Positions 25,921-33,886 of a stretch of 49,920 nt of DNA are shown piece after piece. The notes beneath the pieces were generated by a model. The model was not told the origin of the DNA and ran no database searches. It saw nothing but the letters and a program-made list of their open reading frames with translations. Positions within the stretch are counted from its first letter, which is position 1. Each line of letters begins with the position of its first letter. The position numbers were made by a program, and so were the translations under genes. Origin of the DNA: Clostridia bacterium (GTDB lineage Bacteria > Bacillota > Clostridia > Oscillospirales > Acutalibacteraceae); contig JAGAKF010000002.1 in NCBI GenBank assembly GCA_017625835.1, positions 1 through 49,920 of the forward strand, written 5' to 3'.

Positions 25921-27840
25921 CTAAACTTCTTTGATATCATCCTTGTAAGATGACCAGCCCATTCTTCCGTACCAGATTACAAACTTTCCGAATTCAGGCC
26001 AGTTCGTAACAGGATTGCTGTCACACATTACAAGAGTGTGTTCTTTTTTCTCAAGCGGATGAATGTTATTTACATAAACATCTTTGAGATAGTTATGAAT
26101 ATCATACTTAAGGCTTACCGTTTTTTCTTTGTCAAACGGTGTGCGGATGATATTCTTCTGATACTTCAACAAATCCACGAAGATATCTTCGGGTATCTTA
26201 TAGCTTTCAAGATACGGCACAATCTCTTCGTAAAACCTGTCAAGCTGAGATATTGCATTAAGAACAACATACTCGTGGTCATCCCAGACAATTTCACCGC
26301 AGGGATCAAACAGAAGCTTTCTGTTTGTTATGCCAAGCGAAAGCTCATCTGCGTGACGCTTAATATCAAAATACAGCTTTGAAATGAATAAATCGGGATT
26401 CTTTTCGAAATAATCAAGTGCACCGTCATAGAATTTTTCATAGGGAACTCCCATCTCGTTATGAAGGTAAATTCCGAATGCACGGATTAGTCCGTTTCCG
26501 TGAAGTGCCTTTGCCATATAGTAAAACGTCGTTGCTCTGACCCACATTTCACGGCTCATTGAATTTGTTTCAACAACAATGTTGTTGTATTCGGGAACAC
26601 TGAAAGCTTCGTTATTGAAATGCGGACGGATGATTTCCGAGCGTACGGTTCTGATTCCGAACTTTTCCACATAGTCCTTCTGGCCCATAGTTGCATTCGG
26701 AAGAAGAATACATCCGTAAACTTCGAAAACAAAGTGCTGCCCGATTTCAAAAAGCTTACCTACACCTTCGATAAAGCTTTCGTAAGTCTCACCCGGAAGA
26801 CCGAGAATAAGTTCCGAATATGTCTTCATATTCGCCTTGTTGTAGGTTGTAAGAAGATTCTTATAAAAATCGAGCGAAGTATTTTTTCTGCCGATGTTTT
26901 TAAGAACTTCGGGAGACATACTCTGGAAAGAAAGCGTTGCACCGATTCTGTCGAATTCGCAACGTTTGAACACTTTGACAATTTCAAAAACATTTTCGAA
27001 ATTGTTCTTGGCGTAGTTCATTCGCATTCTTTCGGGATATCCTGTTTCTTCCTTGACTCTTGCAAGCTCATTTGCAATTTCAAGGTCGCGTTTGAACATT
27101 CCGAAGTTTGCATCGGCTCCCCACACGAATGCTATTTTATGATCAGACATCCAGCGGATTTCAGCCCTTACTCTTTCGATCGGGAAAAGGCGCGTCTTTG
27201 CTTTAAGCAAACCCCAGTCGCAGTACGCACACTGATTCGGGCAACCGCGGCTCGTTTCAAGAATTGCATTGAATGTTATCTCGGGATGCGCTTCAACTAT
27301 TGGATCAAACCAGCCTTCAAGATACGGTGAAGGATAATCGAGAGTTGACTGAAGTTTTGTTTGTGTTCTTGTAAAACCGCTATCAGGATTTCTGAAAGAA
27401 ATGTTACATACACCGTCAAACGGCTTGTCCTGTGAATATGCTTCCAGCAGTTCACGAACAGTATCCTCTCCTTCGCCGTGACACAGTACATCTATAAAAT
27501 CATATTCTTCGAGAAATGAAAAATTATCGGGTATATCGTGGCCGCCGAAAACCGTAAGGCAATCGGGATATTTTTCCTTTACTTTTTTCGCAAGAAGCTT
27601 GTTATATTCGGTGCTCCAACAATAATTCGAAAAACCGATAAAAGACGGATTGTCAAGTCTTTCAACAACCTCATTCACATCTTCACGCAAAAAGACAAAG
27701 TCCTTGAACTGACAGTTCGACTTTACAATATCGCTTGTAAATGCAGACGCTGCAAGGATACCTGCCGTATACGGCAAGTACGCATTCTGTGTTCCTGAGC
27801 TGGCCGAAACATCAACCTGGACAAAGTATACATTCTTCAT
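25921..27840 (-). CDS. B12-binding-domain radical SAM protein B2 (CX3CX2C type), first gene of operon
   Basis: This protein has 639 residues from the ATG at 27840, with GGAGGTAGTGCAG upstream; the longer in-frame start at 27873 would overlap the promoter. It begins YFVQVDVSASSGTQNAYLPY and contains TVFGGHDIPDN and VLCHGEGEDTVREL in the cobalamin-type domain. The cluster motif SRGCPNQCAYCDW has Cys200, Cys204 and Cys207. WGADANFGMFKRDLEIAN, LSFQSMSPEVLKNIGRKN and SELILGLPGETYESF follow, as in B1. It lies directly behind a consensus promoter with an embedded palindrome and its stop lies 22 bases before the B1 start. Its product is probably a methyltransferase or another B12-dependent radical enzyme; nothing in the sequence names the substrate. 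Confidence 0.88.
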   Translation of the reverse strand: MKNVYFVQVDVSASSGTQNAYLPYTAGILAASAFTSDIVKSNCQFKDFVFLREDVNEVVERLDNPSFIGFSNYCWSTEYNKLLAKKVKEKYPDCLTVFGGHDIPDNFSFLEEYDFIDVLCHGEGEDTVRELLEAYSQDKPFDGVCNISFRNPDSGFTRTQTKLQSTLDYPSPYLEGWFDPIVEAHPEITFNAILETSRGCPNQCAYCDWGLLKAKTRLFPIERVRAEIRWMSDHKIAFVWGADANFGMFKRDLEIANELARVKEETGYPERMRMNYAKNNFENVFEIVKVFKRCEFDRIGATLSFQSMSPEVLKNIGRKNTSLDFYKNLLTTYNKANMKTYSELILGLPGETYESFIEGVGKLFEIGQHFVFEVYGCILLPNATMGQKDYVEKFGIRTVRSEIIRPHFNNEAFSVPEYNNIVVETNSMSREMWVRATTFYYMAKALHGNGLIRAFGIYLHNEMGVPYEKFYDGALDYFEKNPDLFISKLYFDIKRHADELSLGITNRKLLFDPCGEIVWDDHEYVVLNAISQLDRFYEEIVPYLESYKIPEDIFVDLLKYQKNIIRTPFDKEKTVSLKYDIHNYLKDVYVNNIHPLEKKEHTLVMCDSNPVTNWPEFGKFVIWYGRMGWSSYKDDIKEV

Positions 27841-27876
27841 CTGCACTACCTCCAAACCTGCATAATAAATCAACCT

Positions 27877-27905
27877 ATTATATCACCGCGGTATATTGTT
27901 GTCAA
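27877..27905 (-). promoter_or_regulatory. Consensus sigma-A promoter of the radical SAM operon with palindrome in the spacer
   Basis: TTGACA (27900-27905) and TATAAT (27877-27882) on the minus strand have a 17-base spacer, all consensus. The 8-bp perfect palindrome ACCGCGGT (27885-27892) sits between them and is a possible operator. Confidence 0.88.
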
Positions 27906-27946
27906 GGAAGCCAAGAGGTCTACTTGTCATACAAAAATCGCAAAAA

Positions 27947-27966
27947 GAAGGTTCCGAAGAACCTTC
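27947..27966 (-). terminator. Intrinsic terminator of the ion transporter gene
   Basis: An 8-bp stem GAAGGTTC/GAACCTTC with a UUCG loop is followed on the minus strand by TTTTTG. It separates the transporter from the radical SAM operon promoter. Confidence 0.9.
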
Positions 27967-27979
27967 CTTTTCTTTAAAA

Positions 27980-29362
27980 TTATTTCCAGATAAACCAAAT
28001 AAGAAGATATCCTGTTGTGACTGCCGCAAGCGTGAACGGCACACCGTATTTCATAAACGTTGTAGCCTTGACTTCATAACCCTCTTTACGAAGGATGCCG
28101 ATGCCCGTAATGTTTGCACTTGCTCCGATCGGAGTAAGGTTTCCGCCGAGAGTTGCACCGCAAAGAAGACCGTAGTAAAGAAGTTTAAGGCCTTCGCCTT
28201 CAAGACCGATTCCTGCACCGATAGCAGGAACAACAGCAAGCATAGTTGCCGTATACGGAATATTGTCGATAAAAGCTGAAAGAAAAACAGACATCCATAC
28301 AATGATTGTATAAATAATAAACGGATTACCCGAGCCGATGCTTGCGATCGCATCCCCGATTACCTGAACAACTCCTGCTGCTTCAATACCGCCGATTACA
28401 ACAAAAAGACCTGTAAGAAGAACGATTGTGTAATAGTCGATTTCTTTAAAAGCGTTTTTAACAATTTCCTTGTTTTTCTTGATGAAGAGCTCTCTGAGCA
28501 AACCAAGAACAAAGAATGCGATACAGATAATGCCGTTTGTTATGTCAGGTTTTGTAAGCTGACCCGGCTTCGCATTATCTGCATAAGGAATGAACGAAAC
28601 AGCAATAAGAGCAACGATTGTACCGACAAGAAGGAAGGTCGGGAATTTATCCTCAACAACTGTTCTGGATTCAAACGAAATCTTGCCCTTTTCCTTGCGG
28701 AACATAAAGAGGATTATAAGTGCACTTACAACTGCACCTGCTTCAACAACCCAGAACATACCGGGTTTTCCGTTATCAACAAAGAACGAAGAGAAATCAA
28801 GATTTGCAGCCTTGCCGAGAAGTATTGACGTCGTGTCACCAACAAGTGTTGCCGCTCCCTGAAGGTTTGAAGAAACTGCGATACAGATAATCGCAGGAAC
28901 AGGAGATGTGTTAACCTTCTTGCAGAAAGCAAGCGCAACGGGGGCTATCATAAGAACGGTTGCAACATTATCAACAAAAGCCGATACTATACCTGCAAAA
29001 AGCGAAAGCGTAACTATTGCCCACTGCATATTCGGCATTTTTGAAATCAGAACATCGGACATTAATTGCGGCATTTTGGATTCTATGAACAGATAAACCG
29101 TACCCATTGTGCCCGCAATCATCATAATTACGTTCCAGTCGATAGCCTTGAGCATATCACCTATACCGTAAGCGTATGTACCGTTTGCTGTTGTAAAAAA
29201 TCCTTCACCAAAAAGCGTCGGATTAATCGATGCAATCGTACCGAGGGCAACGAAAATTATTGCCGAGGTAACAACAATGTGCGGTCTTATTTTCTGGAAT
29301 ACCAGCATAAGGACGTAGGTTATCGCAAAGAGAATCAATGCGACAATTGTGATTTGGCTCAT
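27980..29362 (-). CDS. ArsB/NhaD-type (SLC13/CitMHS superfamily) ion transporter
   Basis: This is a 460-residue polytopic membrane protein with about eleven to twelve hydrophobic segments. The start is the ATG at 29362, which has CGGAGT upstream; an in-frame start at 29404 lies within the terminator tract. The two-fold repeat characteristic of the ion-transporter superfamily is visible as SAFVDNVATVLMIAPV in the first half and SAFIDNIPYTATMLAVVP in the second, each containing a membrane-embedded Asp-Asn pair, plus AATLVGDTTSILLG and GATLGGNLTPIGASANI. This is the pattern of ArsB, NhaD and P-protein transporters. The substrate may be Na+/H+, arsenite or a dicarboxylate; I cannot choose. Its regulation is special: a leader RNA at 29402-29550 can form terminator or antiterminator structures. 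Confidence 0.9.
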   Translation of the reverse strand: MSQITIVALILFAITYVLMLVFQKIRPHIVVTSAIIFVALGTIASINPTLFGEGFFTTANGTYAYGIGDMLKAIDWNVIMMIAGTMGTVYLFIESKMPQLMSDVLISKMPNMQWAIVTLSLFAGIVSAFVDNVATVLMIAPVALAFCKKVNTSPVPAIICIAVSSNLQGAATLVGDTTSILLGKAANLDFSSFFVDNGKPGMFWVVEAGAVVSALIILFMFRKEKGKISFESRTVVEDKFPTFLLVGTIVALIAVSFIPYADNAKPGQLTKPDITNGIICIAFFVLGLLRELFIKKNKEIVKNAFKEIDYYTIVLLTGLFVVIGGIEAAGVVQVIGDAIASIGSGNPFIIYTIIVWMSVFLSAFIDNIPYTATMLAVVPAIGAGIGLEGEGLKLLYYGLLCGATLGGNLTPIGASANITGIGILRKEGYEVKATTFMKYGVPFTLAAVTTGYLLIWFIWK

Positions 29363-29401
29363 TTTAAAATACTCCGTTTCTGTGGTCACATTTTGTCTGC
29401 A

Positions 29402-29440
29402 CAAAAAAAAGAATCCGCCTTAAAATATAAAGCGGATTCT
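29402..29440 (-). terminator. Conditional terminator inside the transporter leader
   Basis: A 9-bp stem with a 13-base loop is followed by eight U in the minus-strand RNA, 40 bases before the ATG at 29362. Because it lies upstream of the gene it must be regulated for the gene to be expressed. Confidence 0.85.
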
Positions 29441-29550
29441 GTCAGATTCAGAAAATTAAGGACAAAAGCCCAAAACTACCAAAACGCAGCTCATAACAAA
29501 TAGAACAAAAAGTTCTATGACAGACTCCACCACTTATTCTGAGCTACGGG
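29402..29550 (-). ncRNA. Candidate riboswitch or attenuator leader of the ion transporter gene
   Basis: The predicted RNA starts near 29549 and ends upstream of the transporter. Structures visible on the minus strand are a 9-bp stem joining 29540-29548 with 29485-29493 (one G-U pair), an inner 7-bp hairpin at 29500-29518 with a U5 loop, and an intrinsic terminator at 29402-29440 (stem AGAAUCCGC/GCGGAUUCU, then U8). GUGGAGUCUGUCA (29530 to 29518) can pair with UGACAGAAUCCGC (29444 to 29432) at 12 of 13 positions, which would take up the 5' arm of the terminator. This is a mutually exclusive switch. I do not recognise the aptamer class. Confidence 0.75.
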
Positions 29551-29554
29551 ATAC

Positions 29555-29583
29555 AGTATAACTCAAACTACCGTTCAAGTCAA
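29555..29583 (-). promoter_or_regulatory. Sigma-A promoter of the transporter leader RNA
   Basis: TTGACT (29578-29583) and TATACT (29555-29560) on the minus strand have a 17-base spacer. The start of transcription would fall exactly at the first stem of the leader. Confidence 0.85.
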
Positions 29584-29600
29584 CACTTTAACGCAATAAA

Positions 29601-31127
29601 TTATTCTGCATCAAAAACAGGATACATTCTCCTGTAAGTTGAATTGATTTTAAGGAAATACTGCACATCAATTGAATTAATTGTCTCTGACGTTGTTCTG
29701 AAACGCCAGTTCTTTTCAGGTACACTCGGTATGTTCATTCGTGCATCACTGCCGAAGCCACACATATCCTGAAAAGCTATAACTGCTGTGTTTGACGATG
29801 ATTTCCACACCGCTTCAATAACCTTGCGACAGCTCTTTGAATAATATCCGCCGTCGCCCCAATTGTCACCTTCAAAGCCAATATAATCAAGTGCGAACCT
29901 GCGCTGACGCTCATCAGCTTCCCAGAGCCAACCGAGAATTGTGTTATTGTCGTGCGTTCCGACATAGTTTACGGAATTTCTGTCCGCATTGTGCGGAAGA
30001 TGAGAAGAATCTCCGTCGGGATCAAAGCCAAACTGAACAACTTTCATTCCAGGGAAAGATGTATCCTCAAGAAGTTTGACAACATCTTCACCAAAGATTC
30101 CGAGATCTTCTGCGATAATCGGTGCATCGGGATATTTTTCAAAAACTTTATTAAAGAAATCCATACGCGGACCTGTTGCCCAGCTTCCGTTTTTAGCAGT
30201 ATCGCTTTCAGCCGGTACTTCCCAATAGCTGGCAAAGGCTCTGAAATGGTCAATACGCACAACGTCATAAGTTTTCAATGCGGAGCCAAGACGCGAAAGC
30301 CACCATTCATAACCGTCTTTTTTCATCTTTTCCCAGTCATAAAGTGGATTGCCCCAGAGCTGACCGTCAGCCGAAAAATAATCGGGCGGTACACCTGCAA
30401 CCTTGCTTGGTTTAAGAGTTTCTTCGTCAATTTTAAACTGACCGAGATGTGCCCATACGTCGACGCTGTCCATCGCTACATAAATCGGCATATCACCGAT
30501 AACTGCGATTCCTTTTTCATTTGCATAAGCCTTTACTTCGTTCCACTGAGTAAAGAAAACGTACTGAACAAAGCGCCAGAAAGCTGATTGTTCTTCAAAA
30601 TCATATCTGTGCTTTTCAACAAACACATTATAACGAGCGTACTCCTCATCCCATTCCCACCACGGCTTTTTGTCGTTGGCTTCTTTTATTGCCATAAATA
30701 GTGAGAAATCAACTACCCACGGATTTTCTTTTTCAAATTCTTTTACTGCTGAAGCTGTTTCGGCAGTAATCTTTGAAAAAGCTTTCTTAAGCAAATCCAT
30801 TCTTTTTCTTCCTGCAAACTCGTAGTCCGCAGTATACGGTGTTCCGCGGTAAAAATTATCCTCGACGTCTTCTTTGCTGACCAATCCGTCCTGCATCAGC
30901 TTCACAGGATCTATAAACATAAAGTTGCCTGCAAAAGCTGAGGATGAACAGTAAGGTGAATTTGCGTCATCAACTGGATTGAACGGCAGAACCTGCCAGT
31001 AGCCAAATCCCATTTCTTTTATCTTGTCGATAAAAGAAATACAGTTTTTATCGAGAACACCGATTCCGTAATCCGAAGGTATTGATGAGACGTGCATAAG
31101 CACACCTGCACCGCGCTTGTTTAACAT
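29601..31127 (-). CDS. malQ: 4-alpha-glucanotransferase (amylomaltase, GH77)
   Basis: MalQ moves 1,4-alpha-glucan segments between maltodextrins and frees glucose, in the cytoplasm. The 508-residue protein shows the GH77 blocks RGAGVLMHVSSIPSDYGIG, PYCSSSAFAGN, GDMPIYVAMDSVDVW, the nucleophile Asp293 in RIDHFRAF, the acid/base Glu340 in IIAEDLG, and YVGTHDNNTILGW. AAAGGAATG precedes the ATG at 31127. The upstream terminator hairpin ends about 18 bases before this start, leaving no room for a promoter of its own, so it probably relies on read-through. Glucose set free would be phosphorylated by the ROK glucokinase encoded at 15933. The leader promoter of the ion transporter begins right after its stop. 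Confidence 0.96.
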   Translation of the reverse strand: MLNKRGAGVLMHVSSIPSDYGIGVLDKNCISFIDKIKEMGFGYWQVLPFNPVDDANSPYCSSSAFAGNFMFIDPVKLMQDGLVSKEDVEDNFYRGTPYTADYEFAGRKRMDLLKKAFSKITAETASAVKEFEKENPWVVDFSLFMAIKEANDKKPWWEWDEEYARYNVFVEKHRYDFEEQSAFWRFVQYVFFTQWNEVKAYANEKGIAVIGDMPIYVAMDSVDVWAHLGQFKIDEETLKPSKVAGVPPDYFSADGQLWGNPLYDWEKMKKDGYEWWLSRLGSALKTYDVVRIDHFRAFASYWEVPAESDTAKNGSWATGPRMDFFNKVFEKYPDAPIIAEDLGIFGEDVVKLLEDTSFPGMKVVQFGFDPDGDSSHLPHNADRNSVNYVGTHDNNTILGWLWEADERQRRFALDYIGFEGDNWGDGGYYSKSCRKVIEAVWKSSSNTAVIAFQDMCGFGSDARMNIPSVPEKNWRFRTTSETINSIDVQYFLKINSTYRRMYPVFDAE

Positions 31128-31145
31128 AAAATCATTCCTTTAAGT

Positions 31146-31175
31146 AAAAACACTCCGGGTTAACGGAGTGTTTTT
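31146..31175 (-). terminator. Terminator hairpin between surface-protein gene and malQ
   Basis: A 12-bp stem (AAAAACACTCCG with CGGAGTGTTTTT) with a 6-base loop is followed by a T-run on the minus strand. It lies directly upstream of malQ. Confidence 0.85.
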
Positions 31176-31192
31176 ATTATTAAGCATTAAGA

Positions 31193-32200
31193 TTAATACT
31201 TGAAGTTCTTGTATGTAACGTGTGAAATACCTGAAGCTGTTGCTGACATACCTGCAAGCTTAGAAAGTGTAACTTCCTGGTTCCACTCAACAACAAGGCT
31301 TACAAGGTTGCCTGTCTTAGCATTAACTGTTGCAACAACTGTTGCCTTTGAATACTTTTCGTTGATTTCAGCGCCTGCATATGTACCTGCGATTGCATCA
31401 TAGATAACAGAAGCTGTCTTGTGGTCGAAGTAGCCCTTATCTTCGCTACCTACACAGATACCTGTCTTATCAAGAGCTGTTGTCGGAGCAGTTGTCGGGT
31501 TTGACTTGCCTGCTGAGCTCTTACCGTCCTTAAGAGTAAGAGTGATGACGTAGTTGTCACCAGCAGCCTTACAAGTTGCTGAAGTAACATCTGAAGCAGC
31601 GAGCTTGCTTGATGTAAGGAAAGCAACGTCGCCCCACTTGCCTTTTTCAACTTTTTCGTTGTACTTGTTTTCAGCGCCGATACCCATGAACTGGTAAACG
31701 AGGCTCTTCATAGCCTGGAGAGCAACAGAACCATCCATTTTTTCGTTGTCTGTCATTCTTTCCTTGTCGTAACCAACCTTAGCATTAACAGCCTGAGCAA
31801 TTACCTTATTGTAGTAATTAAGTGTGTCAATACCGTCTTTCGGCTGAGTTGAACCGCTGTTCTGAGCTGTATCGCCCGGCTTTGCTGTGCTGCCTGCGTT
31901 GCCTGCTGCATCTGTTGTTGCCTCGCCTGCTGAGCCGTCTGTTGAAGCATCGCCTGTTGAACCGTCTGACGGTGTCTGAGTGTCATCAGTTGTTGAACCG
32001 CCCATTGATGTATCGTCCATAAGACCTGCCTGCTCATCAAGACCAAGTCCGCCATCTGAACCTGTATCAGCTGAACCTGCGTTTTCAGCAATTTCGATCT
32101 TTGCATCTGCGAATGTTGCTACGCTCTTTGAAATTGTGCTTGTAATGAGGAACGCACAAAGAACAACAGCAATTGCCGCAACAAGAGTTTTCTTAACCAT
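31193..32200 (-). CDS. Exported protein with Ser/Thr/Gly/Asp-rich linker, unknown function
   Basis: This protein has about 335 residues from an ATG near 32200 preceded by AGGAGC; the in-frame ATG at 32224 lies upstream of that site. It starts with VKKTLVAAIAVVLCAFLITS, an uncleaved anchor or signal peptide. Residues roughly 40-120 form a low-complexity, acidic linker rich in Gly, Ser, Thr, Asp and Ala (DGSTGDASTDGSAGEATTD). The C-terminal 210 residues are compact, with strand-like stretches (NYVITLTLKDGK, ATVVATVNAKTGNLVSLVVEW), and may be a ligand-binding domain held away from the membrane. I do not recognise the family. It has its own promoter and terminator. Confidence 0.8.
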   Translation of the reverse strand: MVKKTLVAAIAVVLCAFLITSTISKSVATFADAKIEIAENAGSADTGSDGGLGLDEQAGLMDDTSMGGSTTDDTQTPSDGSTGDASTDGSAGEATTDAAGNAGSTAKPGDTAQNSGSTQPKDGIDTLNYYNKVIAQAVNAKVGYDKERMTDNEKMDGSVALQAMKSLVYQFMGIGAENKYNEKVEKGKWGDVAFLTSSKLAASDVTSATCKAAGDNYVITLTLKDGKSSAGKSNPTTAPTTALDKTGICVGSEDKGYFDHKTASVIYDAIAGTYAGAEINEKYSKATVVATVNAKTGNLVSLVVEWNQEVTLSKLAGMSATASGISHVTYKNFKY

Positions 32201-32238
32201 ATTAATTGCTCCTTTCAAAAGCATATCATAGTAACTTG

Positions 32239-32267
32239 ATTATACCTTTATTTACAATAAAAGTAAA
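32239..32267 (-). promoter_or_regulatory. Sigma-A promoter of the exported linker protein gene
   Basis: TTTACT (about 32262-32267) and TATAAT (about 32239-32244) on the minus strand have a 17-base spacer. Confidence 0.7.
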
Positions 32268-32300
32268 TAGTATAAATTAAAAAATTTGCACAAAACGACA

Positions 32301-33116
32301 TTATATAAGAACTTTTGAGAGGAAATCCTTACTTCTTTCCGTTTGGGGATTAACAAAGAATTCCTCAGGTTTACCTTCTTCAAGTATTCTGCCTTCATCC
32401 ATAAAGAGGATTCTCGTTCCAACCTCTTTAGCAAATCCCATTTCGTGAGTTACGACAACCATTGTCATTCCCTGATCGGCAAGATCTTTCATAAGTTCAA
32501 GAACCTCGCCTACCATTTCCGGGTCAAGAGCCGAAGTCGGTTCATCGAAGAGGATAACATCGGGATCCATTGCAAGAGATCGGATGATTGCAACTCTCTG
32601 CTTCTGACCGCCTGAAAGGCTTGACGGATACGAGTCCGCCTTATCCTCAAGTCCGATTCTTTTAAGAAGCTCAATAGCCTTATCGCGTGCCTGAGCCTTG
32701 ATTTCGTGCACACTGCCGTTTACTGAAACAGGAGTACCCTTTTTAAGGTGAAGTTTTATGAGAAGATTGTCTCTCTTCTGCTTTTTAAGCTTCTTTGTTG
32801 CCACGTAAACGGGTGCCATCATAATGTTTTCAAGAACTGTCTTGTTATTGAAAAGATTGAAATGCTGGAATACCATTCCCATTTTCTGACGGTGGACATT
32901 AATGTTAACCTTAGGATCGGCAATGTTCTCACCGCCAAAGATAATAGAACCGCTTGTAGGATCTTCCATACAGTTAAGGCAGCGAAGGAAAGTACTTTTA
33001 CCTGAGCCCGAGGGTCCGATAATAACGACCTTTTCACCTTTTTTGATTGTGGTGGTGATATTCTTAAGTACGTGGTTATCACCGAAAGATTTACATAAGT
33101 TAACGACCTCTATCAC
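32301..33116 (-). CDS. Polar amino-acid ABC transporter, ATP-binding protein
   Basis: This is the 271-residue ATPase of a PAAT-family importer, acting at the cytoplasmic side. Walker A is [15 protein letters not shown] (around residues 35-49), the Q-loop is MVFQHFNLF, the signature is [12 protein letters not shown], and Walker B is [15 protein letters not shown], followed by the D-loop and the switch histidine in [12 protein letters not shown]. Between the Q-loop helix and the signature there is an extra, basic stretch of about 25-30 residues ([20 protein letters not shown] onward) that GlnQ-type proteins normally lack. Its start overlaps the permease stop by 17 bases. No terminator is evident downstream. 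Confidence 0.93.
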   Translation of the reverse strand: MIEVVNLCKSFGDNHVLKNITTTIKKGEKVVIIGPSGSGKSTFLRCLNCMEDPTSGSIIFGGENIADPKVNINVHRQKMGMVFQHFNLFNNKTVLENIMMAPVYVATKKLKKQKRDNLLIKLHLKKGTPVSVNGSVHEIKAQARDKAIELLKRIGLEDKADSYPSSLSGGQKQRVAIIRSLAMDPDVILFDEPTSALDPEMVGEVLELMKDLADQGMTMVVVTHEMGFAKEVGTRILFMDEGRILEEGKPEEFFVNPQTERSKDFLSKVLI

Positions 33117-33810
33117 TCTTCGCCAGCCTCCTTTCCATAACCCTGATAAGCAGTGTAATAAGACAAACTATTACGATATAGATAATTGCCATTGCAAGAT
33201 ACGGTACCATAAATTCGTATGTACCCGAACCGATGCTCTGGAAAGCAAGGTACAGATCCTTTGCACCGACGAAAGAAACAACCGAAGTTTCCTTAACAAG
33301 GGCAATAAACTCGTTACCCATTGTCGGCAGGATGTTTTTAACAGCCTGAGGGATAACTATTTTAAGCATTGTCGTACCATAGCTGAGACCGACGCTGCGG
33401 CCGCCCTCCATCTGTCCGGGGTCAACACTGAGGATACCGCCACGCATAATTTCTGAAATATATGCACCACTGTTGAGACCGAAAACCGTAATCGCTACGA
33501 GTACCGAAGACATTTTGATGTCGAGAAGCGGAAGCATAACATAATAGAAAACAAGAAGCTGAACCACCATCGGTGTGCCTCTGAAAAGTCCGACATAGAA
33601 GCTGCAGAATTTATCCAAAACTCTGACTGCGGCTTTATACTTAGGCATAACGCGAACCGTTGCGATAAGTGTACCGATAACGATACCAATGAGAAGACCG
33701 ACAACGGCTATGATCATTGTATTCTGGAGGCCTTCAATAACCTCTTTATAGCCACCCTTGTTCAAGAGAATGTCGAAAAACTTCTCAACTTTAAACATAA
33801 ATCCGTTCAT
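33100..33810 (-). CDS. Polar amino-acid ABC transporter, permease
   Basis: This is a 236-residue HisM/GlnP-type permease. An N-terminal segment of about 28 residues is followed by about five hydrophobic helices. The EAA loop contacting the ATPase is visible as [35 protein letters not shown] and [17 protein letters not shown] are also standard for the family. The gene is preceded by AAAGGA and lies 76 bases after the binding-protein gene; a stable hairpin at 33837-33863 sits in that gap. Only one permease is present, so the complex would use a homodimer. The amino acid transported is not determinable. Confidence 0.94.
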   Translation of the reverse strand: MNGFMFKVEKFFDILLNKGGYKEVIEGLQNTMIIAVVGLLIGIVIGTLIATVRVMPKYKAAVRVLDKFCSFYVGLFRGTPMVVQLLVFYYVMLPLLDIKMSSVLVAITVFGLNSGAYISEIMRGGILSVDPGQMEGGRSVGLSYGTTMLKIVIPQAVKNILPTMGNEFIALVKETSVVSFVGAKDLYLAFQSIGSGTYEFMVPYLAMAIIYIVIVCLITLLIRVMERRLAKSDRGR

Positions 33811-33836
33811 ATAAAAAAATCCTTTAACATCAACAA

Positions 33837-33863
33837 TGCCTTACATCGTACAGAAGTAAGGCA
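33837..33863 (-). other. Intra-operon hairpin between binding-protein and permease genes
   Basis: An 8-bp stem (TGCCTTAC with GTAAGGCA) closes an 11-base loop on the minus strand and is not followed by a T-run. Such hairpins often protect the binding-protein mRNA from 3' decay and give it higher expression; this is an inference. Confidence 0.6.
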
Positions 33864-33886
33864 CTGTATTATCAATTTAAATTTTA

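Noticed and set aside
25898-25940. ATG at 25940 as start of radical SAM B1
   Set aside because: It overlaps the end of B2, while the GTG at 25898 has a good ribosome binding site and gives the same length as B2.
26620-27330. 236-residue plus-strand ORF
   Set aside because: It is the reverse-strand shadow of radical SAM gene B2 and has a Phe/Lys-rich composition typical of antisense frames.
27841-27979. Possible RiPP precursor peptide before the radical SAM genes
   Set aside because: Only a five-codon frame is present between promoter and B2, and the gaps between the five genes are too short to encode a peptide.
29402-29550. 6S RNA or T-box at the transporter leader
   Set aside because: There is no long rod with a central bubble as in 6S RNA, and no T-box sequence or specifier stem; a terminator/antiterminator switch fits better.
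33811-33886. Frameshift or truncation of the amino-acid-binding protein
   Set aside because: The missing C-terminal segment does not continue in any frame after the stop, while an intact equivalent stands at the N-terminus; permutation explains this better.
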